A stretch of DNA of 64,000 nucleotides from Echinicola sp. 20G (GCF_015533855.1 NZ_AP024154.1:5028501-5092500), one strand, 5' to 3'; positions 24,965 through 34,941 are shown, counted from the first letter of the stretch. Numbers and translations: made by a program. Notes: generated from the sequence alone by a model not told the origin.

Positions 24965-26533
24965 ATGAAGTACCTTTTTCTATTATTTTGCTTTGTCACA
25001 AGCACCACTTTTGCATCTGCCCAAGGCAAAACTGTCAAAATATATAATGCTGACTCTACTATCATGGGAACTGGTGTTGTGGTTCAAGGTAAAATGAACG
25101 GGTTATGGAGGCTCACCAATCCCAAAACTGATAAATTACTGGAGGAGGGTTATCTTAACGATAGCAAAAAAGACGGTAAATGGATCACTTATCACAGCAA
25201 CGGCCAAGCCCACATCGTTGCTGATTACAAAGAAAACAAACTTACTGGTTCCTTAAATGAATATGGAACTGATGGAACACTATTAGTTGAAGCTGTTTAC
25301 AAAGATAGTGTAGCTGTCGGTGACTATAAAGAATATTATCCAGGACACCCTTCCAGGAGAGTCCTTAAAAGAGAAGGGCAGTTCAAGGACGGAAAAGTAG
25401 ATGGAGAATGGCTTTCCTATTATGAAAACGGGCAATTGGCAATCAAAAGCTCATATAACTTGGGTAATTTGGATGGTGCTTATTTAGAGTACTCTTTTGA
25501 AGGACAACTCCTAGTGGAAGTAAATTATGTAGATGGACAGCCGGATGGAAACTTTGTCAGATACTCCTATTCGAACAGAGTAGAACAAACGGGCGAATAC
25601 AAAAAAGGAAAAAAAACTGGAAAATGGATCTCTTATTTTCCTGATACCAAAATCATCGCCTCCGAAAAGGAATATGACGAAAATGGTAGTAAATCAGGAA
25701 CATGGAAGTACTACTACGAAAATCGCAGAGTGGCCCGTATTGAGAGGTATGAAAATGATATTCCAGTAGGCACATGGGAAGAGTTTTACCCCGACAAAAC
25801 TCTATCTAAAAGAAAAACCTATGAATTGGGCGTACCTGTGGGAGACTATATAGAAAACCATGCTGATGGCACCGTGTCGGTTGAAGGACAGTACTTGAAT
25901 GGCACCAAAGCTGGACTTTGGAAAAGTTACTATACGGACGGTCAACTTTACTCCATCGGAGAGTATAAAAACGGTGTGAAATCGGGCCTTTGGAAATACT
26001 TCAATAAGATTGGAATCTTGATCGCAGAAGGAGAATATGAATTGGGGTCAGAACATGGCCAATGGTTCTATTACTATGATGGAGGACAGTTAAAATCAGT
26101 CGGTAGTTACTTCTATGGTTTTGAAGACGGAACTTGGGGACTTTTTTATGACAACAAAAAGCTTACTCAGGAAGAGCATTGGAGCAATGGCCGATTAATG
26201 AACGTAAGTGATTACCACTCTTTCGATGGTGTTGACACACTGGATAAAGGCACATTAAAAGATGGAGAAGGATCAAGAATCACTTATTATGTAAATGGAA
26301 AAAAAGAATCTGAGGGCAATTACCACTTCGGAAAGGCCCACGGCCAATGGGTATATTACCATGACAATGGAAAAATTGCTTCCAAAGGGCAAATGGATGA
26401 AGGCGAAAAAGAAGGAAGGTGGAGTTATTACTCCAGATCTGGGAAGTTAAGTGAGATCATTACTTTTAAGGATGATGAAATCGTTCCGGACAAAATGCCA
26501 GAGCCAATACTACCATTTCAAACTTTTGACTGA
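24965..26533 (+). CDS. secreted MORN_2-repeat protein
   Basis: A 522-residue protein with a Sec signal peptide (1-19, ending 'TFASAQG') and then an almost continuous array of about 20 repeats of roughly 22-24 residues. Each repeat has the form 'G.W..YY.NG.L...G.Y..G...G' (for example 'GKWITYHSNGQAHIVADYKENKLTG'). This is the MORN_2 repeat, often labelled YwqK antitoxin in databases. Here there is no toxin partner, and the signal peptide argues for an exported beta-solenoid-like scaffold. The function is unknown. It stands alone between fabH and the amino-sugar cluster and ends at a strong terminator. Confidence 0.85.
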   Translation: MKYLFLLFCFVTSTTFASAQGKTVKIYNADSTIMGTGVVVQGKMNGLWRLTNPKTDKLLEEGYLNDSKKDGKWITYHSNGQAHIVADYKENKLTGSLNEYGTDGTLLVEAVYKDSVAVGDYKEYYPGHPSRRVLKREGQFKDGKVDGEWLSYYENGQLAIKSSYNLGNLDGAYLEYSFEGQLLVEVNYVDGQPDGNFVRYSYSNRVEQTGEYKKGKKTGKWISYFPDTKIIASEKEYDENGSKSGTWKYYYENRRVARIERYENDIPVGTWEEFYPDKTLSKRKTYELGVPVGDYIENHADGTVSVEGQYLNGTKAGLWKSYYTDGQLYSIGEYKNGVKSGLWKYFNKIGILIAEGEYELGSEHGQWFYYYDGGQLKSVGSYFYGFEDGTWGLFYDNKKLTQEEHWSNGRLMNVSDYHSFDGVDTLDKGTLKDGEGSRITYYVNGKKESEGNYHFGKAHGQWVYYHDNGKIASKGQMDEGEKEGRWSYYSRSGKLSEIITFKDDEIVPDKMPEPILPFQTFD

Positions 26534-26542
26534 ACTGACACT

Positions 26543-26570
26543 AATAGCACCAAAATAATTTGGTGCTATT
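26543..26570 (+). terminator. terminator after the MORN-repeat gene
   Basis: A 12-bp stem, AATAGCACCAAA with TTTGGTGCTATT, around a 4-nt loop, followed by TTCTTTAT. Confidence 0.8.
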
Positions 26571-26873
26571 TTCTTTATACAAGCTATTTATTTAACAACA
26601 ATAAGAAAAACCAACAAAACAACTTTTCAGTGCTATTCAGTACTTTTTTTTAAAAAATTACCGTTTCAACATCCATTTTAAGCTTCTTTTTCTTTAAATC
26701 TTTAAAATTACTCCCGCATCGAGGTTATTTATTTGTATTTAATATATACAAGCCAGGTTCAACCAATAATATTTTGCTTTAAATGGATAAATCTTTTTTA
26801 ATTTTTTTATAAAAGTGTTTTTTAATTTAAGGTATATTTTGTTTATTTGAATACCCTAATAAATCAAACGAAA
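26571..26873 (+). other. AT-rich leader of the amino-sugar cluster
   Basis: No gene is visible here. The stretch is very rich in A and T, with several T-runs, and ends in GGTATATTTTG at 26831-26841, which is one base off the Bacteroidota -7 element TAnnTTTG. It probably holds the promoter of the ROK repressor and the NagB-like operon. I see no clear palindrome that would be a ROK operator. Confidence 0.4.
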
Positions 26874-28112
26874 ATGAATTTAATAGATCCGAAAAAAAGC
26901 CTTGACGAAAAAGAAGGTGTTGTTGAGATCAAAAACTATCTCAACAAAATTAAAATCATCAAAAACCTCTACACAAACGGTAGCAATACAGCCAGTGAAA
27001 TTTGTAATGAGGTAGGTATCAGTTTGCCAACTGTTAACTCACTTTTGACAGACCTTATCAAAGGGGGGAAACTGATCAAACAAGGCAGGGCCGAATCTCA
27101 AGGCGGAAGAAAGCCGGATTTGTACAGGCTTGCACAGGATTCTTTTTATGTACTGTCACTGGATGTCAGCAAATTCATGATAAGAGCTGCAATCTACGAT
27201 AGTTCCAATAAGGCTGTTACCGAAACGGGAACATTTAAGATTACTTTAAATAACGACAAAGCAACTTTTGACAAAATTTGCGACTTCATGGAAACTTTCA
27301 TGAAGAAATCAGGTATTGCTGATGACAAGATCATTGCTATTGGTATCTCTATGCCGGGCTTAGTTGATTCTGTAAATGGAGTCAATCATACCTACTTGAA
27401 GTTTGGCAAGAAAACCTTGGTGGAAAATTTTGAAGCCAGATTCAAGAAGAAAGTATTTATAGAAAACGATGCCCGTGCCATGACTTTGGCAGAGTTCAAA
27501 TTCAGCCAAGGACAAAAATTCAATAATGTCTTGGGCATTTTTGTTGGCTGGGGAATTGGTCTGGGAATCATCATTGACGGTAAGCTTTACCGTGGTGGCG
27601 CTGGCTTCGCTGGAGAATTTAGCCACTCTCCTATCTTTGAATCCAGGGAAATCTCTTGTACATGTGGCAAAAAAGGCTGTTTGGAAGCAGTGGCCTCAGG
27701 AACAGCAATGGTAAGGATGGCCGAGGAAGCAATAGAAAAAGATAGCGATTCTATCTTGAGCAGATTAGCCAAAGAAAGAGGAGAAGGCATTGAACCTTCC
27801 TTGATCGTAGATGCTGCTCTCGCAGGAGACCAAAGAGCGATCACCATCCTTTCTGATGTTGGACTTGATCTGGGTAGAGGGATTTCCATATTGATCCAGC
27901 TATTGAACCCGGATTTAATCATCGTGGGTGGCTCAGTAGCAGAGGCACAGCAATATTTGATCACTCCTATCCAGCAGGCCCTGAACATATTCAGCATGGC
28001 CAAGTCAAGGGAAAAGTCAGAACTTGCCCTGTACAAATTGGGTAAGGAAGTTGGGCTTCTTGGTGGAGTAGCTGTGGTAATTGAAAATATATTTGAAGAC
28101 ATTATAAACTGA
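26874..28112 (+). CDS. ROK-family transcriptional repressor (NagC/XylR type)
   Basis: A DNA-binding ROK protein. The N-terminus carries a winged HTH: 'IKNLYTNGSNTASEICNEVGISLPTVNSLL' (core GISLPTVNSLL) and 'GGRKPDLYRL'. The ROK sugar-binding domain follows, with an N-terminal phosphate loop region and 'FIENDARAM'. The canonical zinc motif is intact as 'CTCGKKGCLE', and the sugar-contacting 'GEFSH' is present. I chose the ATG at 26874, since the next start upstream is a TTG. It lies 73 bp before the NagB-like/PIG-L gene, so it probably represses that operon and is relieved by an amino-sugar phosphate. It is likely autoregulated. Confidence 0.88.
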   Translation: MNLIDPKKSLDEKEGVVEIKNYLNKIKIIKNLYTNGSNTASEICNEVGISLPTVNSLLTDLIKGGKLIKQGRAESQGGRKPDLYRLAQDSFYVLSLDVSKFMIRAAIYDSSNKAVTETGTFKITLNNDKATFDKICDFMETFMKKSGIADDKIIAIGISMPGLVDSVNGVNHTYLKFGKKTLVENFEARFKKKVFIENDARAMTLAEFKFSQGQKFNNVLGIFVGWGIGLGIIIDGKLYRGGAGFAGEFSHSPIFESREISCTCGKKGCLEAVASGTAMVRMAEEAIEKDSDSILSRLAKERGEGIEPSLIVDAALAGDQRAITILSDVGLDLGRGISILIQLLNPDLIIVGGSVAEAQQYLITPIQQALNIFSMAKSREKSELALYKLGKEVGLLGGVAVVIENIFEDIIN

Positions 28113-28185
28113 CCTGAGAACATCTCCAATCAAAACATGCTCAAAGGTCATTTTAAAAAGCATTAACATAAAAACAATTCTAAAT

Positions 28186-30513
28186 ATGCTTAGTAACTAT
28201 CCTTTATCGGAAGTAGAAGAATGTTTCTTAAAAGAATCAGGTGTTAAAGAAATCAACACTTTGATTCCTTACCTAACTGTGGACAATTTCCCTAAGTTAG
28301 GACTAATGACAGCATGTAGATTCTTGGAGTGGGCATCCAATAACCCTGACGGTGTTATCAGCTTGCCAACAGGCAAAACCCCGGAATTTTTCATCAAATG
28401 GACCCAATTCTTACTTGAAAATTGGGATAGTAAAAAAGGCAAAGCTATCCGTGACCAGTACGGTTTGACCAATACCAAAAAGCCTGTACTTAACGGATTA
28501 CATTTTGTGCAGATTGATGAATTTTACCCCATCAAATCTTCGCAGAAAAACAGCTTTTATCATTATGTAAATAAATTTTACATTGATGGCTTCGGATTGG
28601 ATCCAGAAAAAGCATTATTGATCAACTCTGATGAAATTCCTCTTGCTGAGGGCAAACATTTCACAGAAATATTCCCTGATTATAAAGTAGATCTTTCATT
28701 AAGATTCAGAGAAGCCACCAATAAGCTTGAAAAGCTACAACAAGAGTCAATCTTCCTTATTGATAAATGGTGCGGTGAGTATGAAGCAAAAATCCGCGAA
28801 AAAGGCGGGATCGGGTTCTTCTTGGGAGGTATAGGACCTGACGGCCATATTGCTTTCAACACTAGAGGATCTGATATTTTCTCTACTACAAGACTTACTG
28901 AAACCAACTTTGAGACCCAAGCTGTGGCAGCTGGTGACTTGGGAGGTATTGAAGTTTCCGCCAACAGGCTGGTAATCACCATCGGTTTGGACACCATCGT
29001 GTACAACCCAGAAGCAGTAGGTATTATTATCGCTGCTGGTGAAGCAAAAGCACAGATCGTAAAAGATTCATTGGAAACTCCATTGGATAACGTATTCCCA
29101 GGAACTGTTCTTCAGAAATTAAAAAACGGCCGTTTCTACTTGACCAAAGGAGCAGCTTCAAAATTGACCGATACAGTCAATTCTTATTACAAGACTGGTG
29201 AATGGACACAAGAAAAAACTGAAAGATCGGTATTGGAGCTTTGTAAAAAGTTAGGGAAATATGCCAGCAGACTTAAGCTGGATGATCTTAAAGCCGATCC
29301 ATATACCTCTTTGATCCCGGGGCTTTCTGAGAATACTGTAAATTCAGTAATCGAAAGTACCATCGCAAAGCTAAACAATGGCATTGCCAAAGAAAAGGAT
29401 GAGGTACTCTTGCACACAGGTCCTCACCATGATGATATTTCATTAGGTATTTTGCCTCACATTACCAATCAGCTAAGTGAAAACTCAAACGAGGCCCACT
29501 TCTCTGTATTGACTTCAGGCTTTACCGCCGTAACCAACACCTTTGTAATTGACACTCTTCTTCACACGAAGAAACTAATGGATGATAATGAAATCCAAAT
29601 GGTTAATTACGAAGATTTCTTTGAAGCAGGTTATAAGCTAAAAACTGATAAAGACGTTTATCACTACCTCACAAACGTAGCTTCGGAAGATCCTGAGCAA
29701 CAACAAAGAGGACTGTGCCACAGAGTGGTTAGGGCAATTGTTGAGGTATTTGATGTTCCTAACAAAGAAAAACTGAGAGAAACCATCAATGATGTACTAA
29801 GCATCTTGAAAAACTCTTATGACGGCGAGAAAAACCCACCAAAAATCCAGAAACTCAAAGGTATGATCCGTGAGTTTGAAGAGGAATTGGTTTGGGCTCA
29901 CTTTGGTGTAAAAGTGAAAAACGTACACCACTTGAGACTAGGGTTCTATACCGGTGACATCTTTACAGAACAACCTGAAAAGCAACGTGATGTAGAACCT
30001 ATCGTAGATTTATTCAGAAAAGTCAACCCTACCAAAATCAGCTTAACACTTGATCCAGAAGGTAGTGGCCCTGACACTCACTATAAAGTACTTCAAGCTA
30101 CTGCCGCTGCTGTGAAAGAGTGGAGCAAAGAAAAAGACCTCAGCGAGTTACGCATCATTGGTTACAGAAACGTTTGGTTCAAATTTGATGCAGCAGAGTC
30201 CAATGTGATTGTTCCTGTTTCATTAGGTGACCTTTCTGTTATGGAAGACTCATTCACCAATTGCTACTTAAGCCAGGTAAATGCTTCCTTCCCTAGTTAC
30301 GCTCATAATGGTAAATTCAGTACCATTGCCAAGCGAACTTGGGTGAACCAATTGAACGACGTACAGTTATTATTAGGTAAAGATTATTTCTACCAACACG
30401 ATATGGCCAAAGTAAGAGCCAGCCATGGATTAATTTTCTTCAAAGACATGAATGTTGAGGAGTTTATCGCTCACGCGAGAGAACTAGAGAAGTCCATCGA
30501 AGGAATGATCTAA
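28186..30513 (+). CDS. NagB-like deaminase domain fused to a PIG-L deacetylase-like domain
   Basis: A 775-residue two-domain protein. Residues about 30-345 form a NagB-type domain: 'SLPTGKTPEFFIKW' binds phosphate, 'QIDEFYP' matches the deaminase DEY segment, and 'IGPDGHIAFNTRGSD' holds D219 and H221. The position of E. coli NagB E148 is T226, so the canonical Glu is missing. Residues about 400-660 resemble a PIG-L/LmbE deacetylase, with 'GPHHDDISLG' (H414, H415, D416, D417) and 'GPDTHYKV' as metal motifs. Bacteroidota carry such fusions annotated as glucosamine-6-phosphate deaminase. One protein might deacetylate and deaminate GlcNAc-6-phosphate, but the missing Glu weakens the deaminase claim. 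It lies between two ROK genes. Confidence 0.85.
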   Translation: MLSNYPLSEVEECFLKESGVKEINTLIPYLTVDNFPKLGLMTACRFLEWASNNPDGVISLPTGKTPEFFIKWTQFLLENWDSKKGKAIRDQYGLTNTKKPVLNGLHFVQIDEFYPIKSSQKNSFYHYVNKFYIDGFGLDPEKALLINSDEIPLAEGKHFTEIFPDYKVDLSLRFREATNKLEKLQQESIFLIDKWCGEYEAKIREKGGIGFFLGGIGPDGHIAFNTRGSDIFSTTRLTETNFETQAVAAGDLGGIEVSANRLVITIGLDTIVYNPEAVGIIIAAGEAKAQIVKDSLETPLDNVFPGTVLQKLKNGRFYLTKGAASKLTDTVNSYYKTGEWTQEKTERSVLELCKKLGKYASRLKLDDLKADPYTSLIPGLSENTVNSVIESTIAKLNNGIAKEKDEVLLHTGPHHDDISLGILPHITNQLSENSNEAHFSVLTSGFTAVTNTFVIDTLLHTKKLMDDNEIQMVNYEDFFEAGYKLKTDKDVYHYLTNVASEDPEQQQRGLCHRVVRAIVEVFDVPNKEKLRETINDVLSILKNSYDGEKNPPKIQKLKGMIREFEEELVWAHFGVKVKNVHHLRLGFYTGDIFTEQPEKQRDVEPIVDLFRKVNPTKISLTLDPEGSGPDTHYKVLQATAAAVKEWSKEKDLSELRIIGYRNVWFKFDAAESNVIVPVSLGDLSVMEDSFTNCYLSQVNASFPSYAHNGKFSTIAKRTWVNQLNDVQLLLGKDYFYQHDMAKVRASHGLIFFKDMNVEEFIAHARELEKSIEGMI

Positions 30514-30547
30514 TTCGTGCTGTAATCTTACGCCTGGTAGTTTTTAG

Positions 30548-30576
30548 AAATCCGAAGGCGCTTTGCTTTCGGATTT
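30548..30576 (+). terminator. hairpin between the NagB-like gene and the ROK kinase
   Basis: A 9-bp stem, AAATCCGAA with TTCGGATTT, around an 11-nt loop. It is followed by CTTTG without a long T-run, so it may be a partial terminator or a processing site within the operon. Confidence 0.5.
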
Positions 30577-30600
30577 CTTTGACTTTATAAACAAATATTT

Positions 30601-31476
30601 ATGAAAAAAAATCGGCTTATTCTGGGACTGGATATTGGGGGAACCTCAATTAATGCCGGTATAATGAAAGATGGAGAATTAGTAGATAGAAAAGAAATAC
30701 CTACACCTTCCCACGCTCCACAAGAAGTTATTTTATCTACAATTGCCGAGTTTATAAGCTCCTATTTTTCCTACGATATTGATGGGATTGGCATAGGCAT
30801 ACCCGGTTTGGTAGACTCCAATAAAGGAATTGTATATAATCTTGAAAACATTCCTGCTTTTACCAAAGTAGCTCTTAAGGATTATTTGGAAGAAAAATTA
30901 AATAAACCTGTTTTTATTAATAATGACGCCAATTGCTTTGCTTTGGGCGAGTTTAAATACGGTGGATCATCAAAGCATAATCATGTAGTAGGAATCACCT
31001 TGGGGACTGGCATTGGGACAGGCATTATCACCAATGGTGATCTTTATCCTGGTTACATTTGTGGAGCAGGTGAATGGGGAGGAGTGCCCTATTGCGATAG
31101 TAATTTTGAAAACTATTGCAGCAGTAAATTCTTTAGAATATTACACCACACGACAGCAAAAAAACTATCCCATAAAGCAGCTGAAGGAGATCAGGAAGCA
31201 TTGGCCCTTTTTGAAGAATATGGTAAACATATCGGAAATTTGATCAAGTATATTTTATTTACATATGCACCTGAGGCTATTGTAATTGGAGGATCCATCA
31301 GAAAGGCATTTCCATATTTTTCCAAAAGTATGCTTGAAACCGTCAAAACTTTCCCTTATTCTGCTATAAGTGATAATCTTTCTATATATACCTCTGTACT
31401 GGAAGATTCTGCGATAATGGGCGCTGCAGCATTAGTAGAAGAACAAAGAACACCAGTAGAAAATTTGGCAAAATAA
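30601..31476 (+). CDS. ROK-family sugar kinase
   Basis: A 291-residue ROK kinase without HTH. 'GLDIGGTSINAGIM' is the ATP phosphate-1 loop, 'FINNDANCFALGE' contains the catalytic Asp, and 'GITLGTGIGTGIITNGDLY' is the phosphate-2/adenosine region. The usual CxCGxxGC zinc site is absent; instead 'GAGEWGGVPYCDSNFENYC' occurs. It follows the NagB-like fusion, so GlcNAc, glucosamine or a related amino sugar is the likely substrate; glucose is the main alternative. An 87-bp gap with a hairpin separates it from that gene, so expression may be partly independent. It ends at a perfect palindrome. Confidence 0.87.
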   Translation: MKKNRLILGLDIGGTSINAGIMKDGELVDRKEIPTPSHAPQEVILSTIAEFISSYFSYDIDGIGIGIPGLVDSNKGIVYNLENIPAFTKVALKDYLEEKLNKPVFINNDANCFALGEFKYGGSSKHNHVVGITLGTGIGTGIITNGDLYPGYICGAGEWGGVPYCDSNFENYCSSKFFRILHHTTAKKLSHKAAEGDQEALALFEEYGKHIGNLIKYILFTYAPEAIVIGGSIRKAFPYFSKSMLETVKTFPYSAISDNLSIYTSVLEDSAIMGAAALVEEQRTPVENLAK

Positions 31477-31479
31477 TTC

Positions 31480-31503
31480 TCCCCTGATGAATTCATCAGG
31501 GGA
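31480..31503 (+). terminator. palindromic hairpin after the ROK kinase
   Basis: A 24-bp perfect palindrome centred on GAATTC (arms TCCCCTGATGAA). It lies 4 bp after the kinase stop codon, and the T-run after it is weak. Confidence 0.55.
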
Positions 31504-31608
31504 ATTCCCTTTACATTTTTTACATTTCCCTTCCTTTGCTATTCAAAAATTATCCTTCTATATTAAGTATTGATTACCCATACCAATTAATCAATACCTA
31601 ATATAAAA

Positions 31609-34600
31609 ATGCTTGCAAATATATTTTATAGTAGAGTAACCCAAAAAGTCTTCCTCGTTACTTCCGCCCTTTTGATACCTTTTTTGGTATCCTCCGACTT
31701 TAAACAGGAGTCTGATGCAATCTCTTTTGAAAAAATCAAACCCATAAGTTCAGGAATAACTTTTAAAAACAAATTATCAGAAGACGAAAAACATAACATT
31801 TTAACGTACGAATACTTTTATAATGGGGGTGGAGTAGCTATCGGCGATATCAATAATGATGGATTAGATGATATTTTCTTCACAGGTAATATGACCGAAA
31901 ACCGTCTTTATCTTAATGAAGGGAATTTCAAATTCAAAGATATTAGTAAAAAAGCGGGAGTGCTTGGCAAAAACAGTTGGACCACAGGGGTATCCATGGT
32001 AGATGTCAATGGAGATGAACTACTGGATATCTATGTTTGCTTCTCAGGAGATGGAGATGATGATAGCCGCAAAAATGAACTATACATCAATAATGGAGAC
32101 TTAACCTTTTCAGAAAAAGCTCATGAATATGGATTGGCAGATCCATCTAATAGTACCCAATCACTTTTTTTTGACTTTGATAAGGATGGTGACCTCGACA
32201 TGTATTTGCTCAACCACCATGTTGAGGTGATCCATGAATTGGAATTTGACGAGGTAAAAAGTGTAAGGCACCCCAGAGCGGGTGATAAACTATTCAGAAA
32301 TGACAATGGACATTTTGTCGATATTAGCGACGAGGCCGGAATAATTGGCAACGCCCTTGGCTTTGGCTTGGGTATTGTCGCTTCTGACATCAATGAAGAT
32401 GGTTGGCTGGACCTCTATGTTTCAAATGACTACATCGAACAAGACTACCTCTATATTAATAATCAAGATGGCACTTTTACGGAAAAGCTAGCGGAACAAC
32501 TGCAACATATCAGTCATTTTTCAATGGGTCTGGATATTGCCGACATCAATAATGACGGCATGAAGGATATCTTTACTTTAGACATGCTTCCAGAAGACAA
32601 CAAACGCCAAAAGCTTCTATATGGACCAGAGAACTATGAACAATATGCCTTGATGGTCATGCAGGGATTTTACCATCAAAACATGAGAAACATGCTGCAC
32701 ATCAACAATGGGAACAGTACCTTCAGTGAAATCGGTCAATTAGCCGGAATTTCAAATACAGACTGGAGCTGGTCTTCATTATTTTTGGACATTGACAATG
32801 ATGGATTCAAAGATCTCTTTATCACCAATGGCTATTACAGAGACTACACAAATAGAGATTTCTTAAAATATAAAGGTGATTATTACTTCCAAAAGGCCAT
32901 CAATCACGAACAAGCAGATACCTTAGCATTGGTTACTTCCATGACCTCTACCCCTATCCCCAATTACGCCTATAAAAATAATGGAGACCTTACTTTCACC
33001 AATGCCTCCAAAATCTGGGGGCTGGATGAGCCTGGTTTTTCCAATGGGGCTGCTTATGCAGATTTGGACAATGACGGCTATCTAGATTTGGTAGTTAGCA
33101 ATATCAATGAATATGCTTCCATTTATAGAAACAAACCCAAATCACCAGAGAACAACCACTTCTTGGAAGTTGCCCTTAAAGGCGAAGGCAAGAATACCCA
33201 AGGAATAGGAAGTCAAGTAAGCATTTATGCAGACAATAAAGTGCAGACTTTAGAACAAATGCCAACCAGGGGTTTTCAGTCTTCTGTAAGCTTTAAATTG
33301 CATTTTGGGCTAGGCCCCATAAGTCAAATAGATTCTGTAAAAATCAAATGGCCTTCTGGCAAAACAGAAACAGTTAAGCAAGTCAAAGCCGACCAACTGA
33401 TTAGTCTTGAAGAAAAAAATGCAAGAAGCACATCGGAAGAAAGTGGACAAAAGTTTTTTGATAGCTATTACTCGGAAGTCACCTCTCCCATTCCCTACAA
33501 ACACAAAGAGTCTGGGTTTAATGATTTCAAAAGACAACCCCTATTGATTGAAATGCCCAGTTATATTGGCCCGGTGATGGCAACAACTACAGTCAGTGAA
33601 AACACACAGTTGCTTTTTATTGGTGGTACTAGGGGCAACCCTGGTCAAATGTACATGACTAATGATGAGGGTCAACTGGTGGGAACAAGAGCCATTGTAT
33701 TGGAAGAAGAGTTTACAGATGCAGATGCGCTTTTTCTTGATGCCAATGGTGATGGCAACCCGGATTTATATGTAGCAAGTGGCGGTTTTCATAATTATAC
33801 TTCCCAAGATGAGGCCTTGCAAGACCGGCTTTATATAAATGATGGTTCAGGTAAGTTCATTCGAGATAATGAAGCTTTACCTAAAATGCTTACCAGCAGC
33901 TCGGTGGTCAGGAAAACAGACATCAACAAAGATGGTTTCCCGGATTTATTCGTAGGAGGAAGAATTGTCCCTGGCTACTATCCCCAAGCACCAGAAAGCT
34001 ATCTTTTGTTAAACGATGGAAAGGGTACTTTTAGCAATGTAAGTTCAAGTCTCCTTCCTGAGTTAGGTGACCTGGGAATGGTTACGGATGCTGAGTGGCT
34101 GGACTTGAATAAGGATGGATTTGAAGACCTGGTAATAGTGGGAGAATGCCTTCCTGTACAAGTATATATCAATCAGTCAGGAAAGAGTTTTTCCAATGAA
34201 ACCACAACCTACTTACCTGATTCGCCTCATGGTTTGTGGAGCAGTCTGGCCAAAGGTGATTTTGACAAAGATGGAGACATGGACTTGATCGCCGGAAATT
34301 ATGGCTTAAACTCTCAACTCCAAGCCAGTAAAGATCAACCAATGACATTGTATTATGGTGATTTTGATGACAATGGATCGGTGGACCCTATCATGGTTAG
34401 GTACGTACAAGGGGAAGCTTATCCCTTTGCAAGCAGGGACGAACTTTTGGATCAAATGTACGGGATGCGTAGCAAGTTCACCAATTACGAAAGCTACTCC
34501 CAAGCAAAAATAGAAGACGTTCTCAGTAAAAACCAACTTCAGTCTGCCAATAAACTTCAAGCGGATGAACTGAAAACCCTCTATTTTGAAAATACTGGAA

Positions 34601-34941
34601 ACAGCATCAAAATCCACAACCTACCTATTGAAGCACAATTTGCACCTGTATACAGCATACAGGTAATGGACTATGATGAAGATGGAGAATTGGACTTTAT
34701 TTTGGGTGGAAACCAAAACTATACCCGCTTAAGGATTGGAGTGATGGATGCCAACTTTGGCCAAGTATTCCTTGGAAATGGAAAAGGAGAGTTTTCCTAT
34801 CTTCCACAAAAAAAATCAGGACTGGCCATAAAAGGAGACATCAAATCCATCCAACCTATGCAACTGGCCAATCATAAATATCTCTTCTTTGGTATCAATA
34901 ATCAAGGTGTAGTAGCTTATCAAAAAATTAATTATCCATGA
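31609..34941 (+). CDS. exported FG-GAP/VCBS-repeat protein with ASPIC/UnbV domain
   Basis: A 1110-residue secreted or anchored protein. A hydrophobic N-terminus (about 10-30) acts as signal. Thirteen Ca-binding-type motifs of the form DxNxDGxxD occur along the length (for example DINNDGLDD, DFDKDGDLD, DLDNDGYLD, DYDEDGELD), as in FG-GAP/VCBS beta-propellers. An ASPIC/UnbV module lies between two propeller halves near residues 525-600 ('GIGSQVSIYA', 'SVKIKWPSGKTETV'). Such proteins are common in Bacteroidota glycan loci; their ligand is not known. The downstream haloperoxidase-like gene overlaps its stop codon by 4 bp, so the two products are probably made together and act in the same compartment. 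Confidence 0.88.
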   Translation: MLANIFYSRVTQKVFLVTSALLIPFLVSSDFKQESDAISFEKIKPISSGITFKNKLSEDEKHNILTYEYFYNGGGVAIGDINNDGLDDIFFTGNMTENRLYLNEGNFKFKDISKKAGVLGKNSWTTGVSMVDVNGDELLDIYVCFSGDGDDDSRKNELYINNGDLTFSEKAHEYGLADPSNSTQSLFFDFDKDGDLDMYLLNHHVEVIHELEFDEVKSVRHPRAGDKLFRNDNGHFVDISDEAGIIGNALGFGLGIVASDINEDGWLDLYVSNDYIEQDYLYINNQDGTFTEKLAEQLQHISHFSMGLDIADINNDGMKDIFTLDMLPEDNKRQKLLYGPENYEQYALMVMQGFYHQNMRNMLHINNGNSTFSEIGQLAGISNTDWSWSSLFLDIDNDGFKDLFITNGYYRDYTNRDFLKYKGDYYFQKAINHEQADTLALVTSMTSTPIPNYAYKNNGDLTFTNASKIWGLDEPGFSNGAAYADLDNDGYLDLVVSNINEYASIYRNKPKSPENNHFLEVALKGEGKNTQGIGSQVSIYADNKVQTLEQMPTRGFQSSVSFKLHFGLGPISQIDSVKIKWPSGKTETVKQVKADQLISLEEKNARSTSEESGQKFFDSYYSEVTSPIPYKHKESGFNDFKRQPLLIEMPSYIGPVMATTTVSENTQLLFIGGTRGNPGQMYMTNDEGQLVGTRAIVLEEEFTDADALFLDANGDGNPDLYVASGGFHNYTSQDEALQDRLYINDGSGKFIRDNEALPKMLTSSSVVRKTDINKDGFPDLFVGGRIVPGYYPQAPESYLLLNDGKGTFSNVSSSLLPELGDLGMVTDAEWLDLNKDGFEDLVIVGECLPVQVYINQSGKSFSNETTTYLPDSPHGLWSSLAKGDFDKDGDMDLIAGNYGLNSQLQASKDQPMTLYYGDFDDNGSVDPIMVRYVQGEAYPFASRDELLDQMYGMRSKFTNYESYSQAKIEDVLSKNQLQSANKLQADELKTLYFENTGNSIKIHNLPIEAQFAPVYSIQVMDYDEDGELDFILGGNQNYTRLRIGVMDANFGQVFLGNGKGEFSYLPQKKSGLAIKGDIKSIQPMQLANHKYLFFGINNQGVVAYQKINYP

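Noticed and set aside
24965..26533. A YwqK-type antitoxin of a toxin-antitoxin pair
   Set aside because: The label is often attached to MORN_2 proteins, but this one has a signal peptide, about 20 repeats and no neighbouring toxin.
27587..28129. A 180-codon minus-strand frame
   Set aside because: It is the reverse of the ROK repressor gene, is rich in Ser and Pro and has no family resemblance.
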